From an uncultured Saprospiraceae bacterium (lineage in GTDB: Bacteria; Bacteroidota; Bacteroidia; Chitinophagales; Saprospiraceae), in NCBI GenBank assembly GCA_937941095.1, contig CALDYJ010000182.1, positions 1-50,700 on the forward strand: a stretch of 50,700 nucleotides of DNA, in the 5' to 3' direction. Below are positions 24,783 through 34,089 of the stretch, piece by piece (positions within the stretch are counted from its first letter, which is position 1; each line of letters opens with the position of its first letter). The notes below the pieces were generated by a model. It was not told where the DNA came from and ran no database searches. It was given only the letters and a program-made list of their open reading frames with translations. The translations under genes and the position numbers were made by a program.

Positions 24783-25238
24783 TTAATGTAATAAAGTAGA
24801 TTGGAGGATGCTATTTTTTATCAAATTGATAACTTTGAATGAGCTACCTTCTTGGCTAGTGATGATATTTCCGCCTTTATCGCTGAGTATCCAATAAGGG
24901 TATTTAGTCATTTTATATTTAGCAGCTGTCGCATTAGTATGATCAAAATATACTGCAAAATTCAGATTATGCAAACTGCATTGCTCTTCAATTAACATTT
25001 TGTCTAAAAGCGAATGTTCCCTTTTTATATGGATCCCAATGACATTCAATTGTGGATTTTCTAAGCAGATTTCTTTGGCTTTGGTCAAAGCTGAATTCAT
25101 CTCTTTTTCATCTTCAAAACTGAAGAATAAAATAAGTAAAGCCTTTTCTCCAAGGTGGTCAAATAAGGAAGGTTTGTACTTCACATTAATAGGAATCAAA
25201 TCCCATTCAACCAATCTTGTCAAACTTGTATTTTGCAT
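24783..25238 (-). CDS. Thioredoxin-fold protein without CxxC
   Basis: 151 residues, no signal peptide. The pattern of an AhpC/TlpA-like thioredoxin fold is visible: a beta strand (EKALLILFFSFEDE), the next strand NVIGIHIKREH, and AKYKMTKYPYWILSDKGGNI, where Tyr-Pro corresponds to the cis-Pro loop. The place of the redox CxxC has SFEDEKE, so a redox role is unlikely; it may be a binding variant. Divergent from the ComEA-like gene, sharing a 48-bp intergenic region. Confidence 0.6.
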   Translation of the reverse strand: MQNTSLTRLVEWDLIPINVKYKPSLFDHLGEKALLILFFSFEDEKEMNSALTKAKEICLENPQLNVIGIHIKREHSLLDKMLIEEQCSLHNLNFAVYFDHTNATAAKYKMTKYPYWILSDKGGNIITSQEGSSFKVINLIKNSILQSTLLH

Positions 25239-25260
25239 TCACAATTATTTTGTACATTTG
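25232..25260 (+). promoter_or_regulatory. Promoter of the ComEA-like gene
   Basis: TTTG (25232-25235) and TACATTTG (25253-25260) match the -33 and -7 boxes of Bacteroidota promoters; the 17-nt spacing is slightly shorter than usual. It is 26 bp before the ATG and overlaps the start of the divergent gene. Confidence 0.55.
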
Positions 25261-25286
25261 CTTAACAAAAATATAAATATAAAGTT

Positions 25287-26399
25287 ATGAAAAGCTTCCT
25301 TTTCGAATACTTCCGCTATACCCGTGCGGAACGAAACGGCATCTTGGTTCTGAGCGCCCTATGCCTAATTCTCCTCATCTTTTACCATTTACAAAGTACA
25401 ATATTTAAAGAAGAAGATTTTAATGTTGAAGCCTATGAGGCTATCTATTGTGGCCTAATAGAAGAAGTAGAAAAAGTTGAGGCTAAACCAGTAAGTTACT
25501 TTAATTTTGATCCGAACACCATTGACAAAAAAGGATTGTTAAGTTTAGGATTAAGTGAAAAGCAAACAAGCACCTTAATTAATTATAGAAAAGCAGGTGC
25601 TAAGATTAGGAAGTCTTCCGACTTGGAAAAGGTTTATGGATTCACCAAGGAACTGGTTAGCAAACTTGCACCATACATGAAATTTGAACAGAAATCAAAA
25701 CCAGTATTGGCTTCTTTTGGTACAAAAGCTACACAAAAAAAAGAGTTTGTACTTTCTAGGTTTAATCCCAATACCTCAACTAAAGAGGAGTTATTAAACT
25801 TGGGTATAAGTTCCAAGGTTGTGAATACCATTATTAACTTTAGAAGTAAAGTAAATTTTAAAAAACCAGAAGATTTTAAAAAAATCTATGGCTTGTCAAA
25901 TACCCAATACGAAAGACTTCTACCCTATTTAGATTTACCAATTGAAGTAAAATCTTCACCCAAAACGGTATACGAAAAACCAGCTTTCTCTAAAAAGGAA
26001 AAAGTCATCATTGACATAAATAAAGCCGACGTTTTAGAATGGCAAAAATTGAATGGAATTGGGCCGACGTATTCTGAACGAATAGTAAAGTTTAGAGATA
26101 AACTAGGCGGGTTTTATACTATAGAGCAAGTAGCTGAGACTTTTGGGATGGAAGACAGTACCTTTCAGATGATAAAACCTTACTTGAAAAATGAGGTGTC
26201 CGTTTCAAAAATCAACATCAACCTTGTTGAATTAGATGAGTTGCGCAGTCATCCGTATCTAAAATGGAAACATGCAAAAGTGTTGATCAACTATAGAAAG
26301 CATCACGGTCCTTTTAATAATAAAGAAGATTTAATGAAAGTGAAGGTCTTGAGTGAAGAGCAGGTTGATAAGGTTTTACCTTATTTGAGTTTTGAATGA
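25287..26399 (+). CDS. ComEA-like protein with four helix-hairpin-helix repeats
   Basis: 370 residues. A membrane anchor near the N-terminus (ILVLSALCLILLIFYHL) is followed by four HhH modules at about 70-125, 155-210, 240-295 and 305-365. They contain LGLSEKQTSTLINYRKAG, LGISSKVVNTIINFRS, LNGIGPTYSERIVKFRDKLG and LKWKHAKVLINYRKHHG. Only the third has the canonical GIGPxxAxxI-type hairpin. ComEA proteins bind DNA at the cell envelope during uptake; four repeats on a membrane anchor is the form common in Bacteroidota. Function as a DNA-uptake receptor is inferred. Confidence 0.85.
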   Translation: MKSFLFEYFRYTRAERNGILVLSALCLILLIFYHLQSTIFKEEDFNVEAYEAIYCGLIEEVEKVEAKPVSYFNFDPNTIDKKGLLSLGLSEKQTSTLINYRKAGAKIRKSSDLEKVYGFTKELVSKLAPYMKFEQKSKPVLASFGTKATQKKEFVLSRFNPNTSTKEELLNLGISSKVVNTIINFRSKVNFKKPEDFKKIYGLSNTQYERLLPYLDLPIEVKSSPKTVYEKPAFSKKEKVIIDINKADVLEWQKLNGIGPTYSERIVKFRDKLGGFYTIEQVAETFGMEDSTFQMIKPYLKNEVSVSKININLVELDELRSHPYLKWKHAKVLINYRKHHGPFNNKEDLMKVKVLSEEQVDKVLPYLSFE

Positions 26400-26400
26400 A

Positions 26401-26556
26401 TCATCTATTTGGACAATTCTTACATCTTTTCTTTCCGGCTTTTTTATACTTTTTACAGCATTTTTTCTTCATTTCATAAGAAATAGGGTGTATCGGCAGC
26501 TGGTGAAAAAGTATAGCAGTTGGAATAGCTTGTGGAGAAATGTAAGTATTTAACAT
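26401..26556 (-). CDS. Small Cys/Lys-rich protein
   Basis: A 51-residue ORF from ATG 26556 to TGA 26403-26401, not overlapping any other gene. The N-terminal half is neutral; the C-terminal half is KKKCCKKYKKAGKKRCKNCP, with four cysteines in a CC-x10-C-x2-C arrangement among lysines. I recall small Bacteroidota proteins with the same CCxKYxKxGKxxCKxCP tail, which suggests a real gene that binds metal or nucleic acid; the N-terminal start may be a later Met (residue 29). Its stop adjoins the convergent ComEA-like stop. Confidence 0.6.
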   Translation of the reverse strand: MLNTYISPQAIPTAILFHQLPIHPISYEMKKKCCKKYKKAGKKRCKNCPNR

Positions 26557-26618
26557 CTATATTTATTTAGACTAAATCTAATTAAGACGCAAATCTATAA
26601 AAAAATTTGGTTTTACCT

Positions 26619-28220
26619 CTAAAAATCTCCGTAATAATTGTGCAAACTGGTGTTTAAGCCAAAAAATAAGTATTGAGTTGAAGCAAAATCGTCGTTCGGA
26701 ATGAAATCATCAAGTGTTCGGTTTAGGAATCCAAGTTCAAACCTCAAATTGTAATTTGGATTGATGATGTATCCAAGCTTAGCTTCGAAATAAGTCAAAT
26801 TGGATTGTTGTCCTTGGAGTGTTTCATTATTGAATTCTTGTTCTCTAGTGGTGTAAGGCTTGAATATTTCAGCACCCCAATTTTGATTTCCTTCATCTAG
26901 TCCTTGTTTAGCAAGGATAAGTTTCAGTTCAGCAAAATATCTATTGCGTTTGTATGAGGCCAACAAAACGTATTCTTGAAAATTTGCCCCTAAAGGATGT
27001 GCCAAAGCTTGGTTGTAATGAGCATAATTCTGATTAGAAGTAACATGGGTATAGGTGTACGGACGTGCAGTATTGAATTCCGTTTGTAACATTAATCCAG
27101 GTAGAAAAAGATCATATCCTTTGAGTCCAAGTTGCCAGCCAAATTTATTTCCCCACCATCCATCACCTTCACTAATTTTGGAAGTATTAAATTCATCCAA
27201 GACAAATTGTCCATAAACATGAATAGACTCATTAACTTTATACTTCAATGTAGCCCCTAAAATCACGTTCCCAGATCGAGACCCAACAGAAGATTCAACT
27301 GGTCTGAAAAATATGAGTGGGTTAAAAAAATTAGGGTCATATCCCCTATCTCCGGAATCATCCGCATAAATTACTGTTTCGAATATTCCTCCAGTCAGCC
27401 TTTCACCGATGTCGATAGATAAATAATGGAAGCTGCTGTACTTTCGAAGAAATGATTGGTCTGGATAAAATTCATTTATATCCAACAATCTTGTATACAA
27501 TACCCAATATTTTATTTTCCAAAATTGGGCTGTAATTTTTAGGTATGGATAGTTAAATGAATTGTCAGAAAGTAAAAGTGATCGGTAACCATCGCCTATA
27601 AAATGCTTGCCATGACCAAATTGAAAATTAAAGATCTTGTTTGGTTGAAAACTCACATTACCAGAAGCGAAACCAAAATCCTTCGCAGGGCCACCTTTAA
27701 ATTCTTTGAAGACTCCTCTACCATGGATCGCTCCAATTGAATCTGCTCTGTTTTGTAAATACCTAGGAAGAAGCAATTGGTTTTCATGGTAATCCGTATA
27801 AAAATGCAAAGACTTTAGAACTCGTCCTTGTATCTGAATTCCTCTTGTGTTAGTGTACGGATTTCTATTTGGCCAATTATCATCAGTCCCATACTGCAAA
27901 TTAAAAAGTGGATTGATAATCACATCATAATCTTCTCCAGAAAACTGTAGAAAATTTTCGTTGAATAATTTTCTTCCTACCCACTTATTCTGCGAAAAAT
28001 CACTTTGATAAGCCAGGCTATCCACCCAAGCATCAAAAGTATGCTTAACCTCAAAAGCATTATAAGGTTTAATAGAAGTATGTACTTTAGATCCTAAGGT
28101 GTGAAAGTCTTTATCGTAATTACCACTCAACGCATGGAAAGCAGGTAAATTAGTATACTGTGCATGAGCACTGGTATAAAATACTGATATAAGAATGTAA
28201 AGAAAATGGCTATATCTCAT
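26619..28220 (-). CDS. Wzi/RemB-like outer-membrane beta-barrel
   Basis: 533 residues with a signal peptide ending AHAQ. The body alternates aromatic amphipathic strands (for example KIFNFQFGHGKHFIGDGYRS, LKITAQFWKIKYWVLYTRLL and GLMLQTEFNTARPYTY) and ends with an aromatic terminal strand, as for capsule-assembly Wzi barrels and the Flavobacterium gliding-related RemB. GHGKHFIGDG-YRSLLLSDNS is the family's best conserved segment. It is the last gene of the polysaccharide cluster and overlaps the sugar transferase by 1 bp, so a role in anchoring the polymer to the outer membrane is likely. Confidence 0.8.
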   Translation of the reverse strand: MRYSHFLYILISVFYTSAHAQYTNLPAFHALSGNYDKDFHTLGSKVHTSIKPYNAFEVKHTFDAWVDSLAYQSDFSQNKWVGRKLFNENFLQFSGEDYDVIINPLFNLQYGTDDNWPNRNPYTNTRGIQIQGRVLKSLHFYTDYHENQLLLPRYLQNRADSIGAIHGRGVFKEFKGGPAKDFGFASGNVSFQPNKIFNFQFGHGKHFIGDGYRSLLLSDNSFNYPYLKITAQFWKIKYWVLYTRLLDINEFYPDQSFLRKYSSFHYLSIDIGERLTGGIFETVIYADDSGDRGYDPNFFNPLIFFRPVESSVGSRSGNVILGATLKYKVNESIHVYGQFVLDEFNTSKISEGDGWWGNKFGWQLGLKGYDLFLPGLMLQTEFNTARPYTYTHVTSNQNYAHYNQALAHPLGANFQEYVLLASYKRNRYFAELKLILAKQGLDEGNQNWGAEIFKPYTTREQEFNNETLQGQQSNLTYFEAKLGYIINPNYNLRFELGFLNRTLDDFIPNDDFASTQYLFFGLNTSLHNYYGDF

Positions 28221-28891
28221 TAAAAATCTCGCTTAGGGATGCTTGGAAATACTTTATAGATCAAGTCGCTTTCTGGAAATAATATTACCCAAGCTGTTAA
28301 AAATAAAACCATAAAATCCACAGAAAAAGATTGGTTTGCTTGATACCATTCTTCTACCCTTCCTTTGTAAGGATAGATCTGATTTTTGTAAAAGTCCCAA
28401 GGGTCTTTTCCATCTTCTTTGGCTTGCGTAATTAACTCTTCTTCGTCTCTAAAAATTATTGAACCAATACCTGTAATTCCTGGAGGCACATTGTAAATTA
28501 CTTTTTTAACATCCTCTGGGTATTGTGCAAAACTTACAGGCATTACTGGACGTGGGCCAACAAAGCTCATCTCTCCTCTTAGTACATTAAACAACTGAGG
28601 AATCTCATTGATTTTGGTTTTGCGTAAAAAACCACCCATTGGTGTGATCCTTGGGTCTCGTTTCATTGTAATAACCCCCCCATCCATATTAGGACTATCT
28701 TTCAGCATCGTTGCAAATTTCAAGATGTTGAAATTAATATTTTTATGCCCGATTCTATCTTGATGATAAAAAATGTACCCTTCTCCTGTCAATTTTAAGC
28801 CTATCATAATAGGAATTAAAATTGGCGAAATGATAAGAGTCATTATCGCTGAAAATAAGAAATCAAAAAATCTTTTTATTATCCTGTACAT
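28220..28891 (-). CDS. Initiating sugar phosphate transferase (WcaJ/PglC type)
   Basis: 223 residues. One N-terminal hydrophobic hairpin (LFSAIMTLIISPILIPIMIG) and the catalytic domain: FYHQDRIGHKNINFNILKFA, MKRDPRITPMGGFLRKTKIN, EIPQLFNVLRGEMSFVGPRP and PGITGIGSI. It transfers a sugar-1-phosphate to undecaprenyl phosphate at the inner membrane, starting each repeat unit. The short single-domain form is PglC-like. It is 30 bp downstream of the dehydratase, consistent with that enzyme making its substrate. Confidence 0.92.
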   Translation of the reverse strand: MYRIIKRFFDFLFSAIMTLIISPILIPIMIGLKLTGEGYIFYHQDRIGHKNINFNILKFATMLKDSPNMDGGVITMKRDPRITPMGGFLRKTKINEIPQLFNVLRGEMSFVGPRPVMPVSFAQYPEDVKKVIYNVPPGITGIGSIIFRDEEELITQAKEDGKDPWDFYKNQIYPYKGRVEEWYQANQSFSVDFMVLFLTAWVILFPESDLIYKVFPSIPKRDF

Positions 28892-28921
28892 AAATTGAAT
28901 GTCGATCTATAAATTAATGAT

Positions 28922-30136
28922 TTACATTTTTTGGTCTAAGCTTTTCCCTGTTTCGATGTGCTCAAAATCGGGAATGTACTCCGTTAGCATTTTAACGATA
29001 TCAGACTTTTGATAGTCATCCAAGTTTAAAAGATCTTTTAAGCCTTTTATTCGATCATCAATCATCTGAATACTTTCTTTTGTTGCATTTTTGATGACTC
29101 CTAAACTTCGAAATTTATTCATGTCTAATTGATCCGTAGAAGTATAAAACTCCTCAAACAATTTTTCACCTGAAGTATCCGTATCAAAGAAATAAACCGG
29201 ATAAGACTTTGAATTTGATGTTAAAGCTAAAGCTTTTTCCTTTGCTTCATCTTCACTAGAACAAAGGTCTGCTTCTAAACCCATTGATTTAAAAAAGTCT
29301 AAAGTAATGTCCTTAAAATTAACCATTTGGTCCTCCGATAATTTTGGAAAAAAGATGTCAGAAGAATCTCCAAGCATACAAGCTAGCATACAGATCTGCC
29401 CACTTTCTTCTGGAGAAACAAAAAATCTTTTTACATCAGAAGGGCAAGAAAACGGTTGCTTTTTCATCAATCGTTGAATGTATCCATCCAACAAGCTTCC
29501 ATTTGAGAATGCTACGTTTGCAAATCTTGCTGTTGAGATTTGTAATTGATTACTATAGCTCATAATCACATCTTCCATGAGTTTCTTACTTGCACCCATA
29601 ACATTAACTGGGTTGGCTGCTTTGTCTGTAGAAACGCAAAAGAAATGCTCTGGCTTTTGATTCGCATTTAAGTATTGCAAAAAATCATTTGCCTTAAAAA
29701 CATTATTTTCAATCATCGCTTCGACAGAATATTTATCCTTTTCACTCCTTACATGCTTGTGTGCAGCAAAATTAGCGATGATGTCAAAAGGTCCTTCCCT
29801 TTCTAACATTTTATAAAAAACGTTAGAGCCAAAATTAATTGGATAAGGTTTATAATCATTCGGTACATATTGTCCTGCTCTAGATCTTAGGTCTCTCGTC
29901 AATTCAGTCAGTCCATTTTCATTCGTATCGACAATGTAAAGACTTGAAGGATGAAAGTTTAAAATCGCTCTTATGTACGATGAGCCTATCGTTCCAGCTC
30001 CACCGATCACTAAGACACGTTTATCTTTGATCTTTGCACTCAATTCTCCTTCATGAGCCTCAATGTCCGCAGCAAAAAAACTTTCTTTACGGTAGGTTAT
30101 GTGGTCTTTTATAAATTGATTTAAATCAATGTTCAT
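28922..30136 (-). CDS. CapD/FlaA1-like nucleotide-sugar 4,6-dehydratase
   Basis: 404 residues. Rossmann motif VIGGAGTIGSS near residue 42, Asp-containing strand YIVDTNENG, AAHKHVRSEK, CVSTDKAANPVNVMGASKK and an extended C-terminus. The Met-for-Tyr arrangement NVMGASKK is characteristic of this family (the short-chain dehydrogenase YxxxK becomes MxxxK). The likely substrate is a UDP-HexNAc, giving a 4-keto-6-deoxy sugar for the initiating transferase. Transcription probably has a local promoter, since 262 bp precede it. Confidence 0.88.
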   Translation of the reverse strand: MNIDLNQFIKDHITYRKESFFAADIEAHEGELSAKIKDKRVLVIGGAGTIGSSYIRAILNFHPSSLYIVDTNENGLTELTRDLRSRAGQYVPNDYKPYPINFGSNVFYKMLEREGPFDIIANFAAHKHVRSEKDKYSVEAMIENNVFKANDFLQYLNANQKPEHFFCVSTDKAANPVNVMGASKKLMEDVIMSYSNQLQISTARFANVAFSNGSLLDGYIQRLMKKQPFSCPSDVKRFFVSPEESGQICMLACMLGDSSDIFFPKLSEDQMVNFKDITLDFFKSMGLEADLCSSEDEAKEKALALTSNSKSYPVYFFDTDTSGEKLFEEFYTSTDQLDMNKFRSLGVIKNATKESIQMIDDRIKGLKDLLNLDDYQKSDIVKMLTEYIPDFEHIETGKSLDQKM

Positions 30137-30398
30137 AATAATTCGTTTACATTTCTTTCCACATTGAACATGAAAAATAAATTTTTATATTCAATAATAT
30201 TTAGTAAGATTCTAGTATAATTTCAAAATTCTGATGTGCTACCTTATAGTTTTGTATATAAATAAAACAGAAATATCAGAATAAAAAAAATAAGTTTAAA
30301 TTTAAGATAACTAACATTTGTTAAGTACTCTCTTAACCAATTTTCCTCCCTTTCCGTATCTTTTTTAATCAAATTTTTTTTCCTCTATATTAGAAAGT
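30137..30398. other. Longest gap in the polysaccharide cluster, 262 bp
   Basis: Very A+T-rich, no ORF. It contains TAACATTTGTTAA (30312-30324), identical to a palindrome upstream of the phoX operon. Probably carries the promoter of the three distal genes on the minus strand; no TAnnTTTG box is visible. Confidence 0.5.
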
Positions 30399-31529
30399 TT
30401 AATAAACCTCTTTGATAGTTTTGACAACAGTCTCTAATTGTTCATTGCTTAAATTAGAAGAGCTAGGTATGCTGATGCAATTTTCGTAAATGTGTGCGGA
30501 ATGATTTTCATCTGTAAAGTAAGGGTCGCCTTTAAACATGTTCAATTGATTCATCGGCATCCAAAATGGTCTGCTTATGATTTTCCTTTCATTTAAATAT
30601 TGTAGCAGCTTCCTCATCTTTGAAGTTCTTATGGTGCATAGCCAGTAATTAGGATCAACTCCATCTAGAACTTCTTGAAACTCAATGTCTCCAACAGCTT
30701 GTAACTCAGCTTTGTAAAATGCATCAATTTCATGTTTTCTCTTAAGTACTTTGTCAAAGTTTTCCATTTGAGCAACACCAATAGCAGCAAGCACATTTAC
30801 TAGACGATAGTTGTATCCAACTTCATCATGTATGTATTCATGAGCGCTTATCTTTGCCTGAGTAGAGAGGTGCTTTCCTCTTTTTGCTAATTCTTCATCA
30901 TCTGTTACAATCATGCCCCCCCCTCCTGTAGTAATGATTTTATTTCCGTTAAAGCTAAAAACGCCAAGTTTGCCAAAAGTACCAGAATGCTTTCCTTTGT
31001 AAAAAGAACCTAATGATTCAGTAGAATCTTCAATAATTGGTAAGTTATATTTTTTAGCGATGGATAGCATTTTCTCCATGTCTCCAATGTTACCTAAAAC
31101 ATTCACAGGCATAATAGCTGCAATCTTTTGTTTGCTTGATTTCAAATAAGTATTTCCTCCTTCTTGGTATGTTTCGGTTTCAAGTTTTCTTTCAAGCAAA
31201 TCCATGTCCATCTGCCAGGTTTTTGTATCCACATCTACTAAAAGTGGTCTTGCACAAGCATAAGTAACCGCATTTAAAGTAGCGATAAAAGTTATGTTTG
31301 GACATATAATCAAGTCATCCCTTTTTACATTTATTAAGCGCAGACTCAAATGTAAACCAGCTGTACCATTCATGCAAGCAACAGCATATTTTGCGCCTGT
31401 ATATTCAGCCATCACTTCTTCAAACTTTGTCACATATGCACCTGCAGATGAGACCCAGCCCGTTTCAATACATTCTTGAACATACTTTGCTTCATTTCCA
31501 AAGATGTGTGGAACAGATAATGGTATCAT
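30399..31529 (-). CDS. LegC-type DegT/DnrJ/EryC1/StrS aminotransferase
   Basis: 376 residues. PLP-dependent sugar aminotransferase marks: NGTAGLHLSLR, IEDSTESLGSFYKGKHSG, the Schiff-base lysine in FSFNGNKIITTGGGGMIVTD and the substrate loop HDEVGYNYRLVNVLAAIG. The start IPLSVPHIFGNEAKYVQECI and overall form match LegC-like enzymes that aminate 4-keto-6-deoxy UDP-sugars. It overlaps the HAD gene by 4 bp. Confidence 0.9.
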   Translation of the reverse strand: MIPLSVPHIFGNEAKYVQECIETGWVSSAGAYVTKFEEVMAEYTGAKYAVACMNGTAGLHLSLRLINVKRDDLIICPNITFIATLNAVTYACARPLLVDVDTKTWQMDMDLLERKLETETYQEGGNTYLKSSKQKIAAIMPVNVLGNIGDMEKMLSIAKKYNLPIIEDSTESLGSFYKGKHSGTFGKLGVFSFNGNKIITTGGGGMIVTDDEELAKRGKHLSTQAKISAHEYIHDEVGYNYRLVNVLAAIGVAQMENFDKVLKRKHEIDAFYKAELQAVGDIEFQEVLDGVDPNYWLCTIRTSKMRKLLQYLNERKIISRPFWMPMNQLNMFKGDPYFTDENHSAHIYENCISIPSSSNLSNEQLETVVKTIKEVY

Positions 31530-32197
31530 GAATTAGAGAATTTTAATTGAAGTTCAGAAAAATCTTTTATCGTGTATTGAGGCAAATGCTCCTTAGGGAG
31601 ATCTAGGTTTTGTTTGTGAATGTTTTGTCCATTATCTAACAAGCCAATCGTCGTCCAAGACAATTTATTAGGACTAATAAAATCCTTTTTAAAATTATCT
31701 CCAATATAGGTGTATGTTTTATTAGGAAACTGTACTTCGTAGAATCTAAAGTTTCTGATGTCTGGTTTTTCAGAACCAAATTCTTCAGAAATCAGCACTT
31801 CATCAAAGAGATCTAATATTCCTAAAGCATGCAGTTTATTTCTTTGGCTTTCCTTTCTACCATCTGTAATAATTCCAATGCACACATTATTATCCTTTAG
31901 GTTCTGCAGCAGCTTTTCTGTTTGCTTATCTAGGCTTATCATAGGCATGTGATAGCGATATTCATGCACCAATTCGTTTATGCTAAAAGCGAATGTATAC
32001 TTTTCTTTTATCACATCAAAAACGGATTCTCCATTTTCATAAAGTTCATACATCTCCTCGTAAATAAAATCACCGATTTCATCTTCTAACAAAAACGAAA
32101 TGTGTTGATATGCCGATTTCAAGAAGTCAACTTCTTTATAAAGTGTATCGTCTAAATCAAAAACAACAAAAGAATCTTTATTGATATTCAAAACCAT
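31526..32197 (-). CDS. HAD-superfamily hydrolase
   Basis: 223 residues with all HAD motifs: FVVFDLDDTLYKE (nucleophile Asp16 region), ITDGR, the lysine in GSEKPDI and GDNFKKDFI. A helical cap lies between motifs I and II. It overlaps the ATP-grasp gene by 20 bp and the aminotransferase by 4 bp, forming a tight trio. Similar HAD plus ATP-grasp pairs occur in surface polysaccharide loci; a role as sugar-phosphate phosphatase is inference. Confidence 0.85.
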   Translation of the reverse strand: MVLNINKDSFVVFDLDDTLYKEVDFLKSAYQHISFLLEDEIGDFIYEEMYELYENGESVFDVIKEKYTFAFSINELVHEYRYHMPMISLDKQTEKLLQNLKDNNVCIGIITDGRKESQRNKLHALGILDLFDEVLISEEFGSEKPDIRNFRFYEVQFPNKTYTYIGDNFKKDFISPNKLSWTTIGLLDNGQNIHKQNLDLPKEHLPQYTIKDFSELQLKFSNS

Positions 32198-33152
32198 GTA
32201 CTAACATCTCATTGTCATGCCTTAATAATAGTAACTTATCTTCCCATTCTTCGAAAGAATGCACTTCTTTTCCAAGCAAATACTCTTGGATGATCCAAGC
32301 CGGGTAATTGGCTTTCGCCAAATAGCTTAAAGGGTAGCCCCCTCCGAATCGTGGATTGATCTCAATGCCATAGATTTTATTGTTCTGGAAGCCGTGAAAA
32401 ATCTGCAAGGTCAAACAACCTCTAGCTCCTTCTATATAAGCCAATTTGTCTTTCACAAAATTTATAATGAATTGGTTTTTTTGTGTAATCCCTTTATTAG
32501 TCTCCCCTCCTCTTACAGCTATTCTAACTCTTGGAACTATGCATTTTAATGAACCTTCATTATTGTAATATAAATCTATGGTATATTCTTTATAGTCCTT
32601 CGGTGATAAATACTCTAGGTGCATAAAGCGATCTTTATCTTTCATGTAGTTCGCTAACATGTCTGCATCTTTAACTAAAAAAATATCCTTGCTACTACTT
32701 CCATTGTATGGTTTTATGAATACCGGAAAGATTGGTTTATGAATATCAATGGTTTCAGGAATCAGAAATTCTTTTTCTTCAAAGAATTTGTTCATGCTTC
32801 GTTTATCTCGGCATATGTCTATAAAGGTCTCATCAGAAACAATTGAATGAATACCTGCTTTTAAAAAACGGTCTCTTTCAGAGGCTAGCAGTTTCAGTTC
32901 TGTATCAATGGTTGGTACTATTAGTTTAATATCATGCTCAACACAAAGGTCAAAAATAACATCCATATAATCATCATCAGAAAATCTTCCAACTTTAAAG
33001 CCTTTATCTGAAGTTAAACAAGCTGAAGACATTTCGGGCAAAAGATCCGTAGTATAAACCTTTGTTTTTTCACCTAAGATGCGTTTAGCTTCTTTTTTGA
33101 AATAAGAAACCAAAGAAACTCTTCTACCAGCTGATGTAATAAGTATATTCAA
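32178..33152 (-). CDS. ATP-grasp ligase of a polysaccharide locus
   Basis: 324 residues. Begins MNILITSAGRRVSLVSYFKK, the N-terminal pattern of CarB/PylC-like ATP-grasp proteins. The ATP-binding region has FPVFIKPYNGSSSKDIFLV, the acidic metal site is in IYGIEINPRFGGGYPLSYLA. It should join a carboxylate to an amine or phosphate acceptor, perhaps adding an amino acid or carbamoyl-type group to a sugar precursor. Coupled to the HAD gene by overlap. Confidence 0.85.
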   Translation of the reverse strand: MNILITSAGRRVSLVSYFKKEAKRILGEKTKVYTTDLLPEMSSACLTSDKGFKVGRFSDDDYMDVIFDLCVEHDIKLIVPTIDTELKLLASERDRFLKAGIHSIVSDETFIDICRDKRSMNKFFEEKEFLIPETIDIHKPIFPVFIKPYNGSSSKDIFLVKDADMLANYMKDKDRFMHLEYLSPKDYKEYTIDLYYNNEGSLKCIVPRVRIAVRGGETNKGITQKNQFIINFVKDKLAYIEGARGCLTLQIFHGFQNNKIYGIEINPRFGGGYPLSYLAKANYPAWIIQEYLLGKEVHSFEEWEDKLLLLRHDNEMLVHGFEYQ

Positions 33153-33153
33153 A

Positions 33154-34089
33154 TTATGATTGGTATTTCCACTTCTTAATTAAATCTTCTCCTAATAATA
33201 CTCCAGTTTCTTCAACTTGAGTTTTAAACCATTTTTGTGCAGAAATGCGATCTTCCATTGACATGATAGATTTCTCACCTTCTTTTACAAAAACGGTATT
33301 ATAAGCGTCCTTCGCTTTCTTCAATATTGGAGAATTTCTATATTGGTAAAACTTTTGCCGAAAGGCAAAACTAAGATTGTCCACTTTTTCTTTTACGCCT
33401 TTGAATCTTGCTCCTCCTGATACATTCTTCATAGAAAAATCAGGTACAAACTGATCGTCTACTCCTAAAAATTTAAGGGTTTCTTCATAAACCTTCCCTA
33501 CGTTTTCCTTTAAGTCGTCATACAAAATAAACTTGCATTGTTCTTCAGGGAAAAGATCTGTAAATCGTTTTAAATTATTACTAAAATCTACTACTTCACT
33601 ATAAAAAATACTTGTTGGATACAAGACACAGTCAGGAATTTTCGAATAATCCTTTTTTCGAGCACTTTCAAGTGATAAAGCTTCTTCGAAGCTTTCAGCA
33701 GTTTCATGCGTTAAAAACTTAAGGTAGTTATACCACGAGAATGCTAAATCTAGAGGATCCCGAATGATGGCGACTATTTTCATCGTTGGATCAAAGTTGT
33801 AAATATTTTGCGCTGCTGTTTTAGAATAAATGTATGTTGTAGAAGCCTCTCCTATGACATGCTCATCCTTGGCATCTTTAAATATATTGAGGTAATCCTT
33901 TTCACTTCGATATCGAAAATATTTATTGAATTTAAAAAAGGCATCATTTTCCTCATGAAGATCATTGCAAAAGAAATGTGGCTCTTTATCATCACTCATA
34001 TACACCTCAGGATGCTGCGCTAAATAATAGTGCAAAGATGTGGTCCCTGTTTTCGGGGCACCTATTATGATCATGTTTGGCTTCCTCAT
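33154..34089 (-). CDS. Sulfotransferase (PAPS-dependent)
   Basis: 311 residues. The 5'-phosphosulfate loop is IIGAPKTGTTSLHYYLAQHP at the N-terminus and the 3'-phosphate contact region is KIVAIIRDPLDLAFSWYNYL. This is a cytosolic carbohydrate sulfotransferase fold. It is flanked by a GT4 glycosyltransferase (4-bp overlap) and the ATP-grasp gene, so the sulfate should be placed on the polysaccharide or its precursor. Marine Bacteroidota commonly sulfate surface glycans; acceptor unknown. Confidence 0.88.
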   Translation of the reverse strand: MRKPNMIIIGAPKTGTTSLHYYLAQHPEVYMSDDKEPHFFCNDLHEENDAFFKFNKYFRYRSEKDYLNIFKDAKDEHVIGEASTTYIYSKTAAQNIYNFDPTMKIVAIIRDPLDLAFSWYNYLKFLTHETAESFEEALSLESARKKDYSKIPDCVLYPTSIFYSEVVDFSNNLKRFTDLFPEEQCKFILYDDLKENVGKVYEETLKFLGVDDQFVPDFSMKNVSGGARFKGVKEKVDNLSFAFRQKFYQYRNSPILKKAKDAYNTVFVKEGEKSIMSMEDRISAQKWFKTQVEETGVLLGEDLIKKWKYQS

